Assembly (NCBI RefSeq): GCF_008801405.1
Contig: NZ_VZPV01000001.1
Span: 1,674,001 to 1,738,000, forward strand
DNA length: 64,000 bases
Reading direction: 5' to 3'
Source: Ralstonia insidiosa
GTDB taxonomy: Bacteria > Pseudomonadota > Gammaproteobacteria > Burkholderiales > Burkholderiaceae
A model generated the notes under the pieces. It saw nothing but the letters and a program-made list of their open reading frames with translations, made no database searches and had not been told where the DNA came from. The position numbers were made by a program, and so were the translations under genes. Positions 43,396 to 54,760 of this stretch are shown in pieces (positions within the stretch are counted from its first letter, which is position 1; every line of letters begins with the position of its first letter).

Positions 43396-44607
43396 TCAGT
43401 GGAACAGCGGCTGCTGCGTCGGCGCGTCTTCCGGCATCTCTGCATGCACGATTTCGGCAGCGCGGTCGGCATAGAGCGGCGCACCGCAGTCTTCGCAATA
43501 TTCCGGCTCGAAGAGCTGGCCGTGGCGGAAGATGTCTTCGATGCCGCAGGCACGCAGCTCGTCGCAAATCTGCTCCAGCGGGCTGCCGGGCTCGCCTTCC
43601 GCGGCGACATCGGTGGCGCCGCCATCGCGGCCGTAGACGGGCCAGACGATGCCGTAGATCAGTTCTTTCTCACCGCGCACGGTAAAGGCCACGCGGTACT
43701 CTTCGATCTGCTCCTCCCCGAACGCGCCGATGATCGCGCCAAAGCGATTGGCCGGTAGATCCAGCGCACCTTGCAGGTAGTTGACGGCGGCACGCACGGT
43801 CAGCGGGCGGATCTGCTTGTCGGATTCGCGGCAGGACAGGAAGAAGGCGTCCGGCAGCAGCAGTTCGAACTCGCAGCCCGGCATCAGCGTGGAGATGGTC
43901 GGCGTGACTTGCTCGCGCCATTGCTCCAGGCAGGTGGAGCGCTCGGCGTGGTGTTCCTTGGCGTCTTCCTGCCAGCGGAACAGCGGTTGGCCGTGCTGAG
44001 CCACGACGATGGCGACCAGGTAGCGCGGGTCGGCCAGGATGGGCGCCGTTTCGGGCATGTCGCGCAGGTCTACCTTGGGCTGTTGGCCCGACAGCGCATA
44101 CGCCGCCAGCTTGTGCGTGAGCGCAAAGGTGTCGGAGTGCGTGCGTGGGAGCTGGTCGATGCTGTAAAGATAGGGCGCGAGCGCCACGCGGGCGCCGGAC
44201 GCCATCACGTGCGCCTGCAGGTGCACCTGCAGCGTCTGCGCCAGTTCCGGCTTGATGGTGCCCGACGGAATCATGTAGCGCGTGTGCGCGAGGATGGGCG
44301 CCGCAATCAGCAGCGCATCGTACTCAACACCCCCAGAAGTGAACACCGCCGATTCGGCCAGTGTCTCGGCCTGTTCGGCCAGCACGTCGGAGGCTTCCTC
44401 GTTGTGCTTGAAGAGATGGTCGAGTGCGGCGTCGAGTGCGGTCTGGCTGCCGTTCTTGAGCAGCCGGGAAAGACGTTCGGACAGCCGTTGTTCCCAGTAG
44501 ACGTCTTCGATACGACTGCCTGACGCATCAAGCGCCAGGGCATCGGCGACGAGCCGTTCTGCATCGGGGGAAAGACGTTGGGGGGCCTTGGAGCGGAATC
44601 CTGCCAT
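43396..44607 (-). CDS. DUF2863 family protein
   Basis: A 403-residue soluble protein matching, as far as I recognise it, the DUF2863 family of Burkholderiales; function unknown. It opens with an Arg/Lys-rich helix and has mixed alpha/beta content throughout. A possible metal site, EYCEDCGAPLY, lies about 30 residues from the C-terminus. It is convergent with mgtA and stands alone on its strand. Confidence 0.75.
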   Translation of the reverse strand: MAGFRSKAPQRLSPDAERLVADALALDASGSRIEDVYWEQRLSERLSRLLKNGSQTALDAALDHLFKHNEEASDVLAEQAETLAESAVFTSGGVEYDALLIAAPILAHTRYMIPSGTIKPELAQTLQVHLQAHVMASGARVALAPYLYSIDQLPRTHSDTFALTHKLAAYALSGQQPKVDLRDMPETAPILADPRYLVAIVVAQHGQPLFRWQEDAKEHHAERSTCLEQWREQVTPTISTLMPGCEFELLLPDAFFLSCRESDKQIRPLTVRAAVNYLQGALDLPANRFGAIIGAFGEEQIEEYRVAFTVRGEKELIYGIVWPVYGRDGGATDVAAEGEPGSPLEQICDELRACGIEDIFRHGQLFEPEYCEDCGAPLYADRAAEIVHAEMPEDAPTQQPLFH

Positions 44608-44690
44608 GCTGTGCCGTACCGGTCGATTGGAAAGAAGGGGCGTTATTTTACCCTTGGTCGCTGCTGTGTGATGCGTTGTCGGCGAAACTC

Positions 44691-44978
44691 CTAAGGCTTG
44701 GCAGCGGGCGCCGATGCATCGGTCGCCACGTCATGGGCTGCTGCCGGGGCGGATATGGCTACCGGTTCCGATGCTGCCGGTGCGCTCGCGGGGGCGGTAG
44801 GCGCTACAGCAGAAGCGGGGGTCTCCATCGGCGGGGGTGGCGGTACGGGCGCGGCCGTCACGGCAGGTGAGGTTGCTGTTGCGGCAGTCGGTGCCGGAGC
44901 ATCGGTCTGAGGTGCCTTGAACAGGATGTAGAACACGGCGGCCGCCACGACGAGTAGGGCGAGGACCACTTTGGCCAT
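44691..44978 (-). CDS. small single-pass membrane protein with Ala/Pro-rich tail
   Basis: A 95-residue protein with one N-terminal membrane helix (about residues 3-20) followed by a low-complexity Ala/Pro/Thr-rich tail including five consecutive Pro. CAGGAG precedes the ATG at a slightly long distance. Low-complexity frames arise easily in GC-rich DNA, but the hydrophobic start and ribosome site support a real gene. Function unknown; the tail could span part of the periplasm. Confidence 0.5.
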   Translation of the reverse strand: MAKVVLALLVVAAAVFYILFKAPQTDAPAPTAATATSPAVTAAPVPPPPPMETPASAVAPTAPASAPAASEPVAISAPAAAHDVATDASAPAAKP

Positions 44979-45124
44979 GGGTGCGAAGCTCCTGCTGGTG
45001 AAACCATTGTGCGATGGCCGGGGGGACTGCCGGGGGGGACTGCTTTACGCGGCCTAATCGGCACACTCTACCAAAGCCCGGGCACGGATTGGGGCATCGT
45101 CACCTTGTTTGATTTCGTTCGGCA

Positions 45125-45155
45125 ATAAAAAAAGCCGGCTCCTAAGAGCCGGCTT
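45125..45155 (-). terminator. terminator of acnA
   Basis: On the minus strand AAGCCGGCT pairs with AGCCGGCTT around CTTAGG, followed by a run of T (TTTTTTTATT). It lies 24 bp after the acnA stop. Confidence 0.92.
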
Positions 45156-45178
45156 CCGATCGACAGCGCAGCGGTGGT

Positions 45179-47884
<2,706 letters not shown>

Positions 47885-47960
47885 GGCATGACTCCAGGCT
47901 TGAGGATGCGCAGGGCACCGGGGTGCCCCTTGCGGATACATCAGATCGACCAACTCAAAT

Positions 47961-49397
47961 TTAAATCACATACAAATCGACATACGCATTGACCGGCATC
48001 GCTTCCAGAGCCTTCTGGTCCAGCGATACCGCCAGGATCGCGTCCTGCTGCCTGGCCGGGAAACGGCGGGCCAGGTTGGTCCTGAATTTCTCGACCAATA
48101 GTGGCATGCCTTCCTTGCGCCGCCGCTGATGGCCGATCGGGTACTCCACCACGACTTCCTTGAGCGTCTTGCCATCCTTGAACTGGACAGTGATCGCATT
48201 GGCGATCGAACGCTTCTCGGGGGCGTGGTAATCCTGAGTGAACTGCTTGTCTTCCACGCAGACGATCTTCTTGCGCAGCGCATCGATGCGCGGGTCGCGG
48301 GCGACGTTGTCTTCGTAGTCTTCCGCCGTCAGTCGGCCGAAAATGAGCGGCACGGCGACCATGTACTGGATGCAATGGTCGCGGTCTGCCGGGTTGGCGA
48401 GCGGCCCTTGCTTGTCGATGATGCGCAGCGCCGCCTCGTGCGTGCGGATCGTGATCTTTGCAATGTCGTCTACGGTCTTGCCGGCCTTCGCAAGTGCCTT
48501 GTGCAGTGTCATGGCCGCTTCCACAGCGGTCTGCGCATGGAATTCGGCCGGAAAGCTGATCTTGAACAGTACGTTTTCCATCACGTACGTGCCGTATTTG
48601 CGCTGGAACTTGAACGGCTGGCCCTTGAAGGACACATCGTAGAAGCCCCAACCCTTGGCAGTGAGGGCAGAGGGATAACCCATTTCGCCCGTTTGGGCCA
48701 TCAGCGCCAGGCGCACGCCGCGGCTGGTCGCATCGCCTGCCGCCCATGATTTGCGGCTGCCGGTATTCGGCGCGTGGCGGTAGGTGCGCGGCGCCTGACC
48801 ATCGACCCACGCCAGCGACACAGCGTTGATGATTTCGTCACGCGACAGCCCAAGCAATTGCCCGACCACCGCGGTGGTGGCGACCTTGACCAGCACGACA
48901 TGGTCCAGCCCCACCTTGTTGAATGCATTTTCGAGCGCGATGCAGCCCTGGATCTCGTGGGCGCGGATCATCGCGGTCAGTACGTCTTTCATCACCAGCG
49001 GCTTCTTGCCGTTAGCGAGGTTTGTGCGGGACAACCAATCCGCCACGGCCAGAATGCCGCCGAGGTTGTCCGACGGGTGGCCCCATTCGGCAGCCAGCCA
49101 CGTGTCGTTGAAATCCAGCCAGCGGATCATGGCGCCGATGTTGAACGCTGCCTGAACCGGATCGAGCTGGAATTGTGTGCCCGGGACCTTCGCGCCGTTC
49201 GGCACGATGGGCCCCAGGAGCTTGGTGCACGCCGGATACGACAGCGCCTCCAACCCGCAGCCCAAGGTGTCCAGCAGGCAATGGCGGGCCGTTTCATAGG
49301 CCGTCTTGCTGGTGAGCTTGGACTCGGTCACGTAGTCAACGATGTCGACGATGACCTTGTCAGGTTTCGGGCGGATGTTCGCAACCGATGCGGACAT
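47961..49397 (-). CDS. prpD: 2-methylcitrate dehydratase PrpD
   Basis: A 478-residue MmgE/PrpD family protein. PrpD dehydrates 2-methylcitrate in the methylcitrate cycle for propionyl-CoA, and enteric PrpD also has some aconitase activity. The segments CLLDTLGCGLEAL, DFNDTWLAAEWGHPSDNLGGILAVADWL and SWAAGDATSRGVRLALM are hallmarks. It sits 76 bp upstream of acnA, not with prpC, and a deleted prpB remnant is 0.8 kb upstream on the same strand. Confidence 0.95.
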   Translation of the reverse strand: MSASVANIRPKPDKVIVDIVDYVTESKLTSKTAYETARHCLLDTLGCGLEALSYPACTKLLGPIVPNGAKVPGTQFQLDPVQAAFNIGAMIRWLDFNDTWLAAEWGHPSDNLGGILAVADWLSRTNLANGKKPLVMKDVLTAMIRAHEIQGCIALENAFNKVGLDHVVLVKVATTAVVGQLLGLSRDEIINAVSLAWVDGQAPRTYRHAPNTGSRKSWAAGDATSRGVRLALMAQTGEMGYPSALTAKGWGFYDVSFKGQPFKFQRKYGTYVMENVLFKISFPAEFHAQTAVEAAMTLHKALAKAGKTVDDIAKITIRTHEAALRIIDKQGPLANPADRDHCIQYMVAVPLIFGRLTAEDYEDNVARDPRIDALRKKIVCVEDKQFTQDYHAPEKRSIANAITVQFKDGKTLKEVVVEYPIGHQRRRKEGMPLLVEKFRTNLARRFPARQQDAILAVSLDQKALEAMPVNAYVDLYVI

Positions 49398-49432
49398 GGG
49401 GGGCTCCTACGGGCCTCTCGCGTTGATTCTCG

Positions 49433-49975
49433 TTACTGCTTGGCCGGCTGGGCAGCGTCCGGCGCGGGGGCCGGTGCCGGAGCAGCGTTGTCTTGCAGCA
49501 TCAACGGCAGGCCGGCCGGAGCGCGCAGGGCGCCGGCTTGCGTGGGCGCCGGTGCGCCAGCGGCCATTTCGGCGGTCTGGCACTCGTCGGCCAGGCGGTG
49601 GCCTTCGTTGCGGTCAAACAGCATGGCCTTGGCCGGGATGACCACCAGGTCGAAGCCGGTCTTCTGGTCGAAGTAGCGGTCGGCGCCGGTGCGGGTCAGC
49701 TGGCGCGGCAGGTCGTAGTTCTTGCCCTTCCAGTGCAGCTTGATGATCTGATCGCGCGTCATGTCGCCGGCGACGTAGAACTCGTTGCCGAGTTCGCACT
49801 TCCATTGCACGCCATCCGGCTTGGCTGCAGCAACGGGCGCCGCCTTCTTGGCGGTCTTCTTGGCCGGGGCCTTCTTGGCAGCCGGCTTGGCGGGCGTGGT
49901 GGTCTGGGCGGCTGCGTATTGCGACGCGGCCAGCGAAAGAACGCCGGCGCAGGCGCCCACGATAAACTTGTTCAT
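49433..49975 (-). CDS. exported MliC-like (lysozyme inhibitor-like) protein
   Basis: A 180-residue exported protein with a signal peptide cleaved near AYA-AQ (about residue 23). Residues 27-50 are a Lys/Ala/Pro repeat (AKKAPAKKTAKKA). The core, about 54-135, resembles the MliC/PliC lysozyme-inhibitor fold: VQWKCELG, GKNYDLPRQ, ADRYFDQKTGFDLVV and a closing Cys in LADEC, the two Cys probably forming a disulfide. The tail is Ala/Pro-rich. It may protect the wall from lysozyme; homology is inferred by eye. Confidence 0.65.
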   Translation of the reverse strand: MNKFIVGACAGVLSLAASQYAAAQTTTPAKPAAKKAPAKKTAKKAAPVAAAKPDGVQWKCELGNEFYVAGDMTRDQIIKLHWKGKNYDLPRQLTRTGADRYFDQKTGFDLVVIPAKAMLFDRNEGHRLADECQTAEMAAGAPAPTQAGALRAPAGLPLMLQDNAAPAPAPAPDAAQPAKQ

Positions 49976-50232
49976 AAAGTTTCCTTCGGTAGAACAGGAT
50001 GGGGGAGGCGACAGCCGCAGTCTGGGATTGCCACGGCATTTCGCGCACCGGCCGGTATTTTGACCGATTTGCACGCCGTGCCCAACGTTCTGTTACATGG
50101 CAACGCAACCCTTCGCCCAAACGGGGGGGTATTGGCCACGCACAGCCCGGTACCGGGCGATGTTCCTCTTGCCTTTCTTGCCCTGGCCGCTCTCCTTGTC
50201 GATGTGTGGTGATGGACTCGAGCAAACGTCGC

Positions 50233-50469
50233 TCAGCCGCGGTTCTGCGCGAACAGCGCGTCCAGCTTGGCTTCGTACTCGTGGTAACCAATGCTTTCGT
50301 ACAGTTCCACGCCGCCGCCCGACAGGGTGATCACGCGGTAGCCGGCCCGCTTGGCCAGCAGGGCATGGTTGGCGTTGATGGTGCCGACAACCTGCAACGG
50401 TGCTTCTTCGACCAGGGCCTGGCGGAAGCGGGTGCCTGCGCCGGTTTGGTTGTTGTCGGTCATGGCCAT
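50233..50469 (-). pseudogene. prpB: internally deleted 2-methylisocitrate lyase (prpB) remnant
   Basis: A 78-codon open frame. Residues 11-54 match the N-terminus of PrpB (GTRFRQALVEEAPLQVVGTINANHALLAKRAGYRVI, then LSGGGV), and residues 55-78 match its C-terminus (ELYESIGYHEYEAKLDALFA). About 220 residues of the catalytic barrel are missing, with the frame kept at the junction near residue 54. The AAGAGGA ribosome site and ATG are intact, and it sits 6 bp after the CoA lyase gene. It cannot be catalytically active. Confidence 0.8.
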
Positions 50470-50475
50470 TTCCTC

Positions 50476-51456
50476 TTACTCGAAGAAGCGCTTGGCGGCT
50501 GCAGGCGGCATGTCGACGCCGGTGGTGTGCGCACGTTGCAGCACGGCCCACCAGTAGCGGTAGCTTGCGCGGTCATGCAGACGCCCGTCGTGCTGGATCG
50601 GGCCCCACGACGCATCCTGCGCCGCGGCAAGAATGGCGGCTGCCTGTGTCACTTCTTCGTGCGACGGGCGGAACGCGGAAACGATTGGCGCGATCTGGTC
50701 CGGATGGATGCTCCACTTGCGCAGATAGCCAAATTCATTTCGGGCGCGTGCGGCATCGCGGCCGGCGCGGTCCGGGTGCTTGACGTCGGTGCTGACGTTG
50801 TGCGACGGGACTTTGCCGTGGGCGTGGCACGCAGCGGAAATGTCGGTCAGTGCACGGCGGATCAGCGGATGCTCGAACTGCTCCGGAGAACCCATCGCCG
50901 CACCCGGAATCGCGCCGTTATGTGCCGAGACAAAATCCATCAGCCCGAAACTCAGGCATTCCACCTGCACCAGCGATGCAATGTCGAACACTTGCGCCAG
51001 CGCCCCATGCGTTTCGATCAGCACGTGGATCGGCAGGTGTCGCGCGATGCCGGCTGCACGCGCGGCCTGATTGACGCGATCGGTCACGCGGGCCACCTCC
51101 ACCACGTCGCGCACCTTGGGCACGGTCACATAGGCGAGGCGGCTGCCGGCCTGGCCGACAAGGATGTCGACGTCTTGCGTCCACGCATCGTGGTTCGGGT
51201 CATGGATGCGTACGCCGACGCGATTGAAGCGGTTGTCGTCGCTGTTGATGAGCGCGGCGGCCAGTTCGGCATGGGCGCGTTCCTGGCCGACGGCGGCGCC
51301 GTCTTCGCAGTCAAACGTGATATCGAAGACGGGGCCAAGGGTTTGTTGCAGGGCAAGCGATTTGCGCATGAGTTTCTCTGCGCCTGCATAGTGATCGCAG
51401 ACCGGCAATTGGGCCGGGGCGGCGTCGTCCTGGAACAAAACCTCGGTGGGGTGCAC
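50476..51456 (-). CDS. HpcH/HpaI (CitE-like) CoA ester lyase
   Basis: About 326 residues of the HpcH/HpaI aldolase/citrate lyase family. Blocks are FDCEDGAAVGQE (with the metal-binding acidic pair), HVLIETHGAL and FGLMDFVSAHNGAIPG. Likely substrates are malyl-CoA, citramalyl-CoA or similar. A longer frame begins at 51531, but that GTG lies inside the mdh terminator; the GTG at 51456 is the next good choice. Neither has a clear ribosome site, so the start is uncertain. Confidence 0.8.
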   Translation of the reverse strand: MHPTEVLFQDDAAPAQLPVCDHYAGAEKLMRKSLALQQTLGPVFDITFDCEDGAAVGQERAHAELAAALINSDDNRFNRVGVRIHDPNHDAWTQDVDILVGQAGSRLAYVTVPKVRDVVEVARVTDRVNQAARAAGIARHLPIHVLIETHGALAQVFDIASLVQVECLSFGLMDFVSAHNGAIPGAAMGSPEQFEHPLIRRALTDISAACHAHGKVPSHNVSTDVKHPDRAGRDAARARNEFGYLRKWSIHPDQIAPIVSAFRPSHEEVTQAAAILAAAQDASWGPIQHDGRLHDRASYRYWWAVLQRAHTTGVDMPPAAAKRFFE

Positions 51457-51500
51457 TGCGTCGTATCGGGTTTGTGGCGTGCGTGACGCCTTGTTGGTGT

Positions 51501-51541
51501 AAAAAAACCGGAGGGTTCGTTGCCGATCCACTCCGGTTTTT
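51501..51541 (-). terminator. terminator of mdh
   Basis: AAAAACCGGAG and CTCCGGTTTTT form a 10-11 bp stem (51503-51513 and 51531-51541) with a 17 nt loop, followed on the minus strand by T residues. It lies about 17 bp after the mdh stop. Confidence 0.75.
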
Positions 51542-51557
51542 CGTCAGATCATGCGTT

Positions 51558-52547
51558 TCAGCCCAGCAGGTGCTGCACGCCAGCGCGCTCGCCTTCCAGC
51601 TCGTCGAGCGTGATCTTGATCTTGCCTTGGCTGTACTCGTCGATCTCCAGACCCTTGACCACTTCGTACTTGCCGTTGGCGGTCGTGACCGGGAAGCCGA
51701 ACATCACGTCTTGCGGGATGCCGTAATCGCCGTTGGACGGGATGCCCATCGTGACGATCTTGCCGTTCGAACCCAGCAGCCAATCGCGCACGTGGTCGAT
51801 GGCAGCGCCGGCAGCCGAGGCAGCCGACGACAGGCCGCGTGCTTCGATGATGGCAGCGCCGCGCTTGCCGACGGTCGGCAGGAACACGTCGTTGTTCCAC
51901 ACCGGATCATTGATCATGTCCTTGACGCTCTTGCCGTCGATCGTGGCGTAGCGGTAGTCGGCGTACATCGTCGGGCTGTGGTTGCCCCACACGAACAGCT
52001 TCTCGATGCTCGACACCGGCTTGCCGGTCTTGGCGGCGATCTGCGACAGGGCACGGTTGTGGTCCAGGCGCAGCATGGCGGTGAAGTTCTCGCGCGGCAG
52101 GTCCGGCGCCGACTTCATGGCGATGTAGGCGTTGGTGTTGGCCGGGTTGCCGACCACCAGCACCTTGACGTTGCGCGAGGCAACGGCGTTCAGGGCCTTG
52201 CCCTGGGCCGTGAAGATCTGGGCGTTGGCGGACAGCAGGTCTGCACGCTCCATGCCCGGGCCGCGGGGGCGGGCGCCCACCAGCAGGGCCACGTCCACGT
52301 CCTTGAATGCGGTCATCGGGTCGGAGTGCGCTTCCATGCCGGCCAGCAGCGGGAAGGCGCAGTCGTCGAGCTCCATCATCACGCCCTTGAGCGCCTTCTG
52401 GGCCTTCTCATCCGGGATTTCCAGCAGTTGCAGGATGACGGGCTGATCTTTGCCCAGCATTTCGCCGGACGCGATACGGAACAGCAGGGCGTAACCGATC
52501 TGACCAGCCGCGCCGGTCACTGCGACGCGCATGGGTGCTTTTGCCAT
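51558..52547 (-). CDS. mdh: malate dehydrogenase
   Basis: A 329-residue NAD-dependent malate dehydrogenase of the type common in betaproteobacteria, oxidising malate to oxaloacetate. The nucleotide motif is TGAAGQIG (11-18). Catalytic residues are in the expected segments: the mobile loop ARPRGPGMERADLL, and H in FVWGNHSPTMY. The ATG at 52547 is supported by AGAGTTCTC upstream and by the family N-terminus. It faces the gntR gene across a 355 bp spacer. Confidence 0.96.
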   Translation of the reverse strand: MAKAPMRVAVTGAAGQIGYALLFRIASGEMLGKDQPVILQLLEIPDEKAQKALKGVMMELDDCAFPLLAGMEAHSDPMTAFKDVDVALLVGARPRGPGMERADLLSANAQIFTAQGKALNAVASRNVKVLVVGNPANTNAYIAMKSAPDLPRENFTAMLRLDHNRALSQIAAKTGKPVSSIEKLFVWGNHSPTMYADYRYATIDGKSVKDMINDPVWNNDVFLPTVGKRGAAIIEARGLSSAASAAGAAIDHVRDWLLGSNGKIVTMGIPSNGDYGIPQDVMFGFPVTTANGKYEVVKGLEIDEYSQGKIKITLDELEGERAGVQHLLG

Positions 52548-52788
52548 GAGAACTCTCCAAATGGGTGTGAAAAGCGGATCGCACTGCGCGCGGCGGGGCA
52601 TCCTGGCGGGATGTCGGTGCAGCCTCGCAGGCATTGCCGGCAACGGTCGGCGCCTCGTGGGCGGTCGGCTCGGATTGGGCAAGAGCCTCGCAGTTTACTG
52701 CGTCCGCATGACGATGTGGAAACACCCTTGCGATGGATCTTGAAGCCTGCCGACGCAAGTGCGAAGCCCGTCGTCCGGAACAGGCGCG

Positions 52789-52818
52789 AGTGTAGGGCTG
52801 GCCTCGTTTGAAAGTCAA
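52789..52818 (-). promoter_or_regulatory. predicted promoter of mdh
   Basis: On the minus strand TTGACT (52818-52813) and TACACT (52794-52789) are spaced by 18 bp. They match consensus at 5/6 and 4/6. The palindrome at 52828-52843 lies just upstream of the -35, a position suited to activation or shared control. Confidence 0.5.
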
Positions 52819-52827
52819 TTGATCTTC

Positions 52828-52850
52828 TGTCTTATATAAGACATAAGACA
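52828..52850. promoter_or_regulatory. palindromic operator TGTCTTATATAAGACA plus half-site
   Basis: A perfect 16 bp palindrome (52828-52843), followed by a second ATAAGACA half-site (52843-52850). It lies 53 bp before the gntR start in the divergent mdh/gntR region and is AT-rich within GC-rich DNA. GntR-family regulators bind such palindromes next to their own genes, so this is its likely operator. Confidence 0.7.
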
Positions 52851-52902
52851 TTCTATAAACGGGCTGGACGCGTTTGCGGCTTTTGTGGTGAAATCGCCAG
52901 TT

Positions 52903-53715
52903 ATGTCGAGTACATCCAGCCCTCAATCCGTCGTCGTGCCGCCGTCCAGTGGCGGTGAGGCGAGCGCACAGCCTGCGTCTGCGGGCGCTGGGGGCGGGTC
53001 ACCCACGTTCAGCCCGCTGTATCAGCAGATCAAGACGCTGATCCTGCAAAGCCTGCAAGCCGGCGAATGGAAGCCGGGCGAAATGATCCCCAGCGAAATG
53101 GAGTTGGCTGCCCGCTACAAGGTGAGCCAGGGTACCGTGCGCAAGGCGATCGACGAACTGGCTGCCGAAAACCTGGTGGCACGCCGGCAGGGCAAGGGCA
53201 CGTTCGTCACCACACATTACGAAGAGGGTGTGCAGTTCCGCTTCCTGCGATTGATGCCGGAGCAGGGCGAGCAGCACTACCCGAGCAGTCGCGTGCTGGA
53301 ATGCAAGCGCATGCGCGCCCCGGCCGAGATTGCCCGTCTGCTCGATCTCAAGGCTGGCGACAGCGTTGTGCAGATCCGCCGCGTGCTGTTTTTCTCCAGC
53401 GAGCCGACGGTGTTTGAGGAGATTTGGCTGCCGGGTGCCAGTTTCAAAGGGTTGACGGCTGAAAAGCTGACCGAGTGGAAGGGCCCGATGTACGCGTTCT
53501 TCGAGGCGGAATTCGGTGTGCGCATGTTGCGTGCCACCGAGCGCATCCGCGCCGTGGCGGCCGATGCGGCCACGGGAGAGTTGCTGTCGGTGCAGGCAGG
53601 ATCGCCGCTGTTGTCGGTGGAGCGCGTGTCGCATACGTTCGGCGACAAGCCGGTGGAGCTGCGCCGTGGCCTGTACGTCACGACGCGGCACTACTACCAG
53701 AACGAGTTGAATTGA
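52903..53715 (+). CDS. GntR/HutC family transcriptional regulator
   Basis: A 270-residue GntR regulator of the HutC subfamily. After a Ser/Gly-rich ~35-residue N-terminus, the winged helix (about 36-105) contains SEMELAARYKVSQGTVRKAIDEL and ARRQGKGTFV; the UTRA ligand-binding domain fills about 120-268. Placement between mdh and sdhCDAB-gltA suggests control of TCA-cycle genes, with a carboxylic acid effector. The ATG at 52903 is chosen over a GTG at 52885. Confidence 0.92.
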   Translation: MSSTSSPQSVVVPPSSGGEASAQPASAGAGGGSPTFSPLYQQIKTLILQSLQAGEWKPGEMIPSEMELAARYKVSQGTVRKAIDELAAENLVARRQGKGTFVTTHYEEGVQFRFLRLMPEQGEQHYPSSRVLECKRMRAPAEIARLLDLKAGDSVVQIRRVLFFSSEPTVFEEIWLPGASFKGLTAEKLTEWKGPMYAFFEAEFGVRMLRATERIRAVAADAATGELLSVQAGSPLLSVERVSHTFGDKPVELRRGLYVTTRHYYQNELN

Positions 53716-53720
53716 TGGCG

Positions 53721-53760
53721 CGCCGCCAGCCTGCCATGCGGGTTGGCGGCGTCTTGATTT
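53721..53760 (+). terminator. terminator of the gntR gene
   Basis: CGCCGCCAGCC pairs with GGTTGGCGGCG (53721-53731 and 53741-53751), one G-U pair, followed by TCTTGATTT. The T tract is weak, so termination may be partial. Confidence 0.55.
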
Positions 53761-53970
53761 GTGAGGCGCGCAACGGCGTATTGCGCGTCACGAAGAAGGT
53801 GTAGAACAGATAATTGCCCGCGCATCACGCCACTGGCAGGCGAGGGCAGGAAGCACAAAAATGGAGCGCGCCGAGTGGAATTATTGGTGCGCTGCGCAAC
53901 AAAAGCGCGATAGAATCGTGCGGATTTTTGCAAAGCAGTTTTGTTAGTTGATTAGCCAATGGGGTCTGAC

Positions 53971-54381
53971 ATGGCAGAAGCCGTCAAGAAAGCCAGACCG
54001 GAATTCAGGAACATCGGTTTGGGCGATCTCGCCCGCTACCGTTTGCCCTGGGCCGGTAAGGTGTCCATCCTGCATCGTGCCAGCGGTGCACTGATGTTCC
54101 TTCTTCTTCCGTTCGTGCTGTACTTGCTCGAGCAAAGTCTCACGTCGGAAATCAGTTTCGCCAAGTTCACGGCGCTTCTGTCCGGTGGCTTCGCCAAGAT
54201 TGTCGTTCTCGCACTGATCTGGGCTTACCTGCACCACTTCTGCGCCGGCATCCGCTACCTCCTCCTCGATCTGCATGTCGGTATCGACAAGGCCACCTCG
54301 GCCAAGTCGGCTGTGAGCGTGCTGATCGTCAGCCTGCTGCTGACCGTTGTGTTCGGCGCCAAGCTGTTCGGCCTGTTCTGA
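53971..54381 (+). CDS. sdhC: succinate dehydrogenase cytochrome b556 subunit
   Basis: A 136-residue membrane anchor of succinate dehydrogenase (complex II), with three membrane helices. It has RPEFRNIGLG near the start, SILHRASGA at the first helix, and the heme-ligand histidine probably in LHHFCAGIRYLLLD. GGGG at 53961-53964 supports the ATG at 53971; an ATG at 53959 is an alternative. It opens the sdhCDAB-sdhE-gltA cluster. Confidence 0.95.
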   Translation: MAEAVKKARPEFRNIGLGDLARYRLPWAGKVSILHRASGALMFLLLPFVLYLLEQSLTSEISFAKFTALLSGGFAKIVVLALIWAYLHHFCAGIRYLLLDLHVGIDKATSAKSAVSVLIVSLLLTVVFGAKLFGLF

Positions 54382-54391
54382 GGAGTTCCAG

Positions 54392-54757
54392 ATGGCAAAT
54401 AACAATATCGGTCCCAAGCGCCTCGTCGTTGGCGCGCACTACGGCCTGAAGGATTTCCTCGCGCAACGCGTCACTGCCGTGATCATGGCGGTCTACACCG
54501 TTGTGCTGCTGGCCGCGTTCCTGCTCTCGAAAGACACGTCGTATCAAAGCTGGGCTGGCCTGTTCGCCAACCAGTGGATGAAACTGCTGACGTTCGTAGC
54601 CTTCCTGTCGCTCACGTATCACGCCTGGATTGGCGTGCGTGACATCTGGATGGACTACGTGAAACCCGTGGCAGTGCGTTTGACGCTGCAAGTGTTGACG
54701 ATTCTGTGGCTCGTTGGTTGTGCGGGCTACGCAGCTCAGATTCTCTGGAGGGTTTAA
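54392..54757 (+). CDS. sdhD: succinate dehydrogenase hydrophobic membrane anchor subunit
   Basis: A 121-residue second membrane anchor with three helices. It contains GAHYGLKDFLAQRVTAVIM and the heme-binding region SLTYHAWIGVRDIWMDYVKP. The ATG at 54392 follows AGGAGTTCCAG and sits 10 bp after sdhC. With SdhC it forms the quinone site. Confidence 0.95.
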   Translation: MANNNIGPKRLVVGAHYGLKDFLAQRVTAVIMAVYTVVLLAAFLLSKDTSYQSWAGLFANQWMKLLTFVAFLSLTYHAWIGVRDIWMDYVKPVAVRLTLQVLTILWLVGCAGYAAQILWRV

Positions 54758-54760
54758 GAC

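Larger units (their letters stand above)
52548..52902. other. 355 bp intergenic control region, mdh / gntR
   Basis: No gene is supported. It contains a candidate mdh promoter (52789-52818), a perfect palindrome with an extra half-site (52828-52850) and a -10-like TATAAA at 52854-52859 for gntR. The mdh-proximal 200 bp is GC-rich and would be a long mdh leader. Confidence 0.7.
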
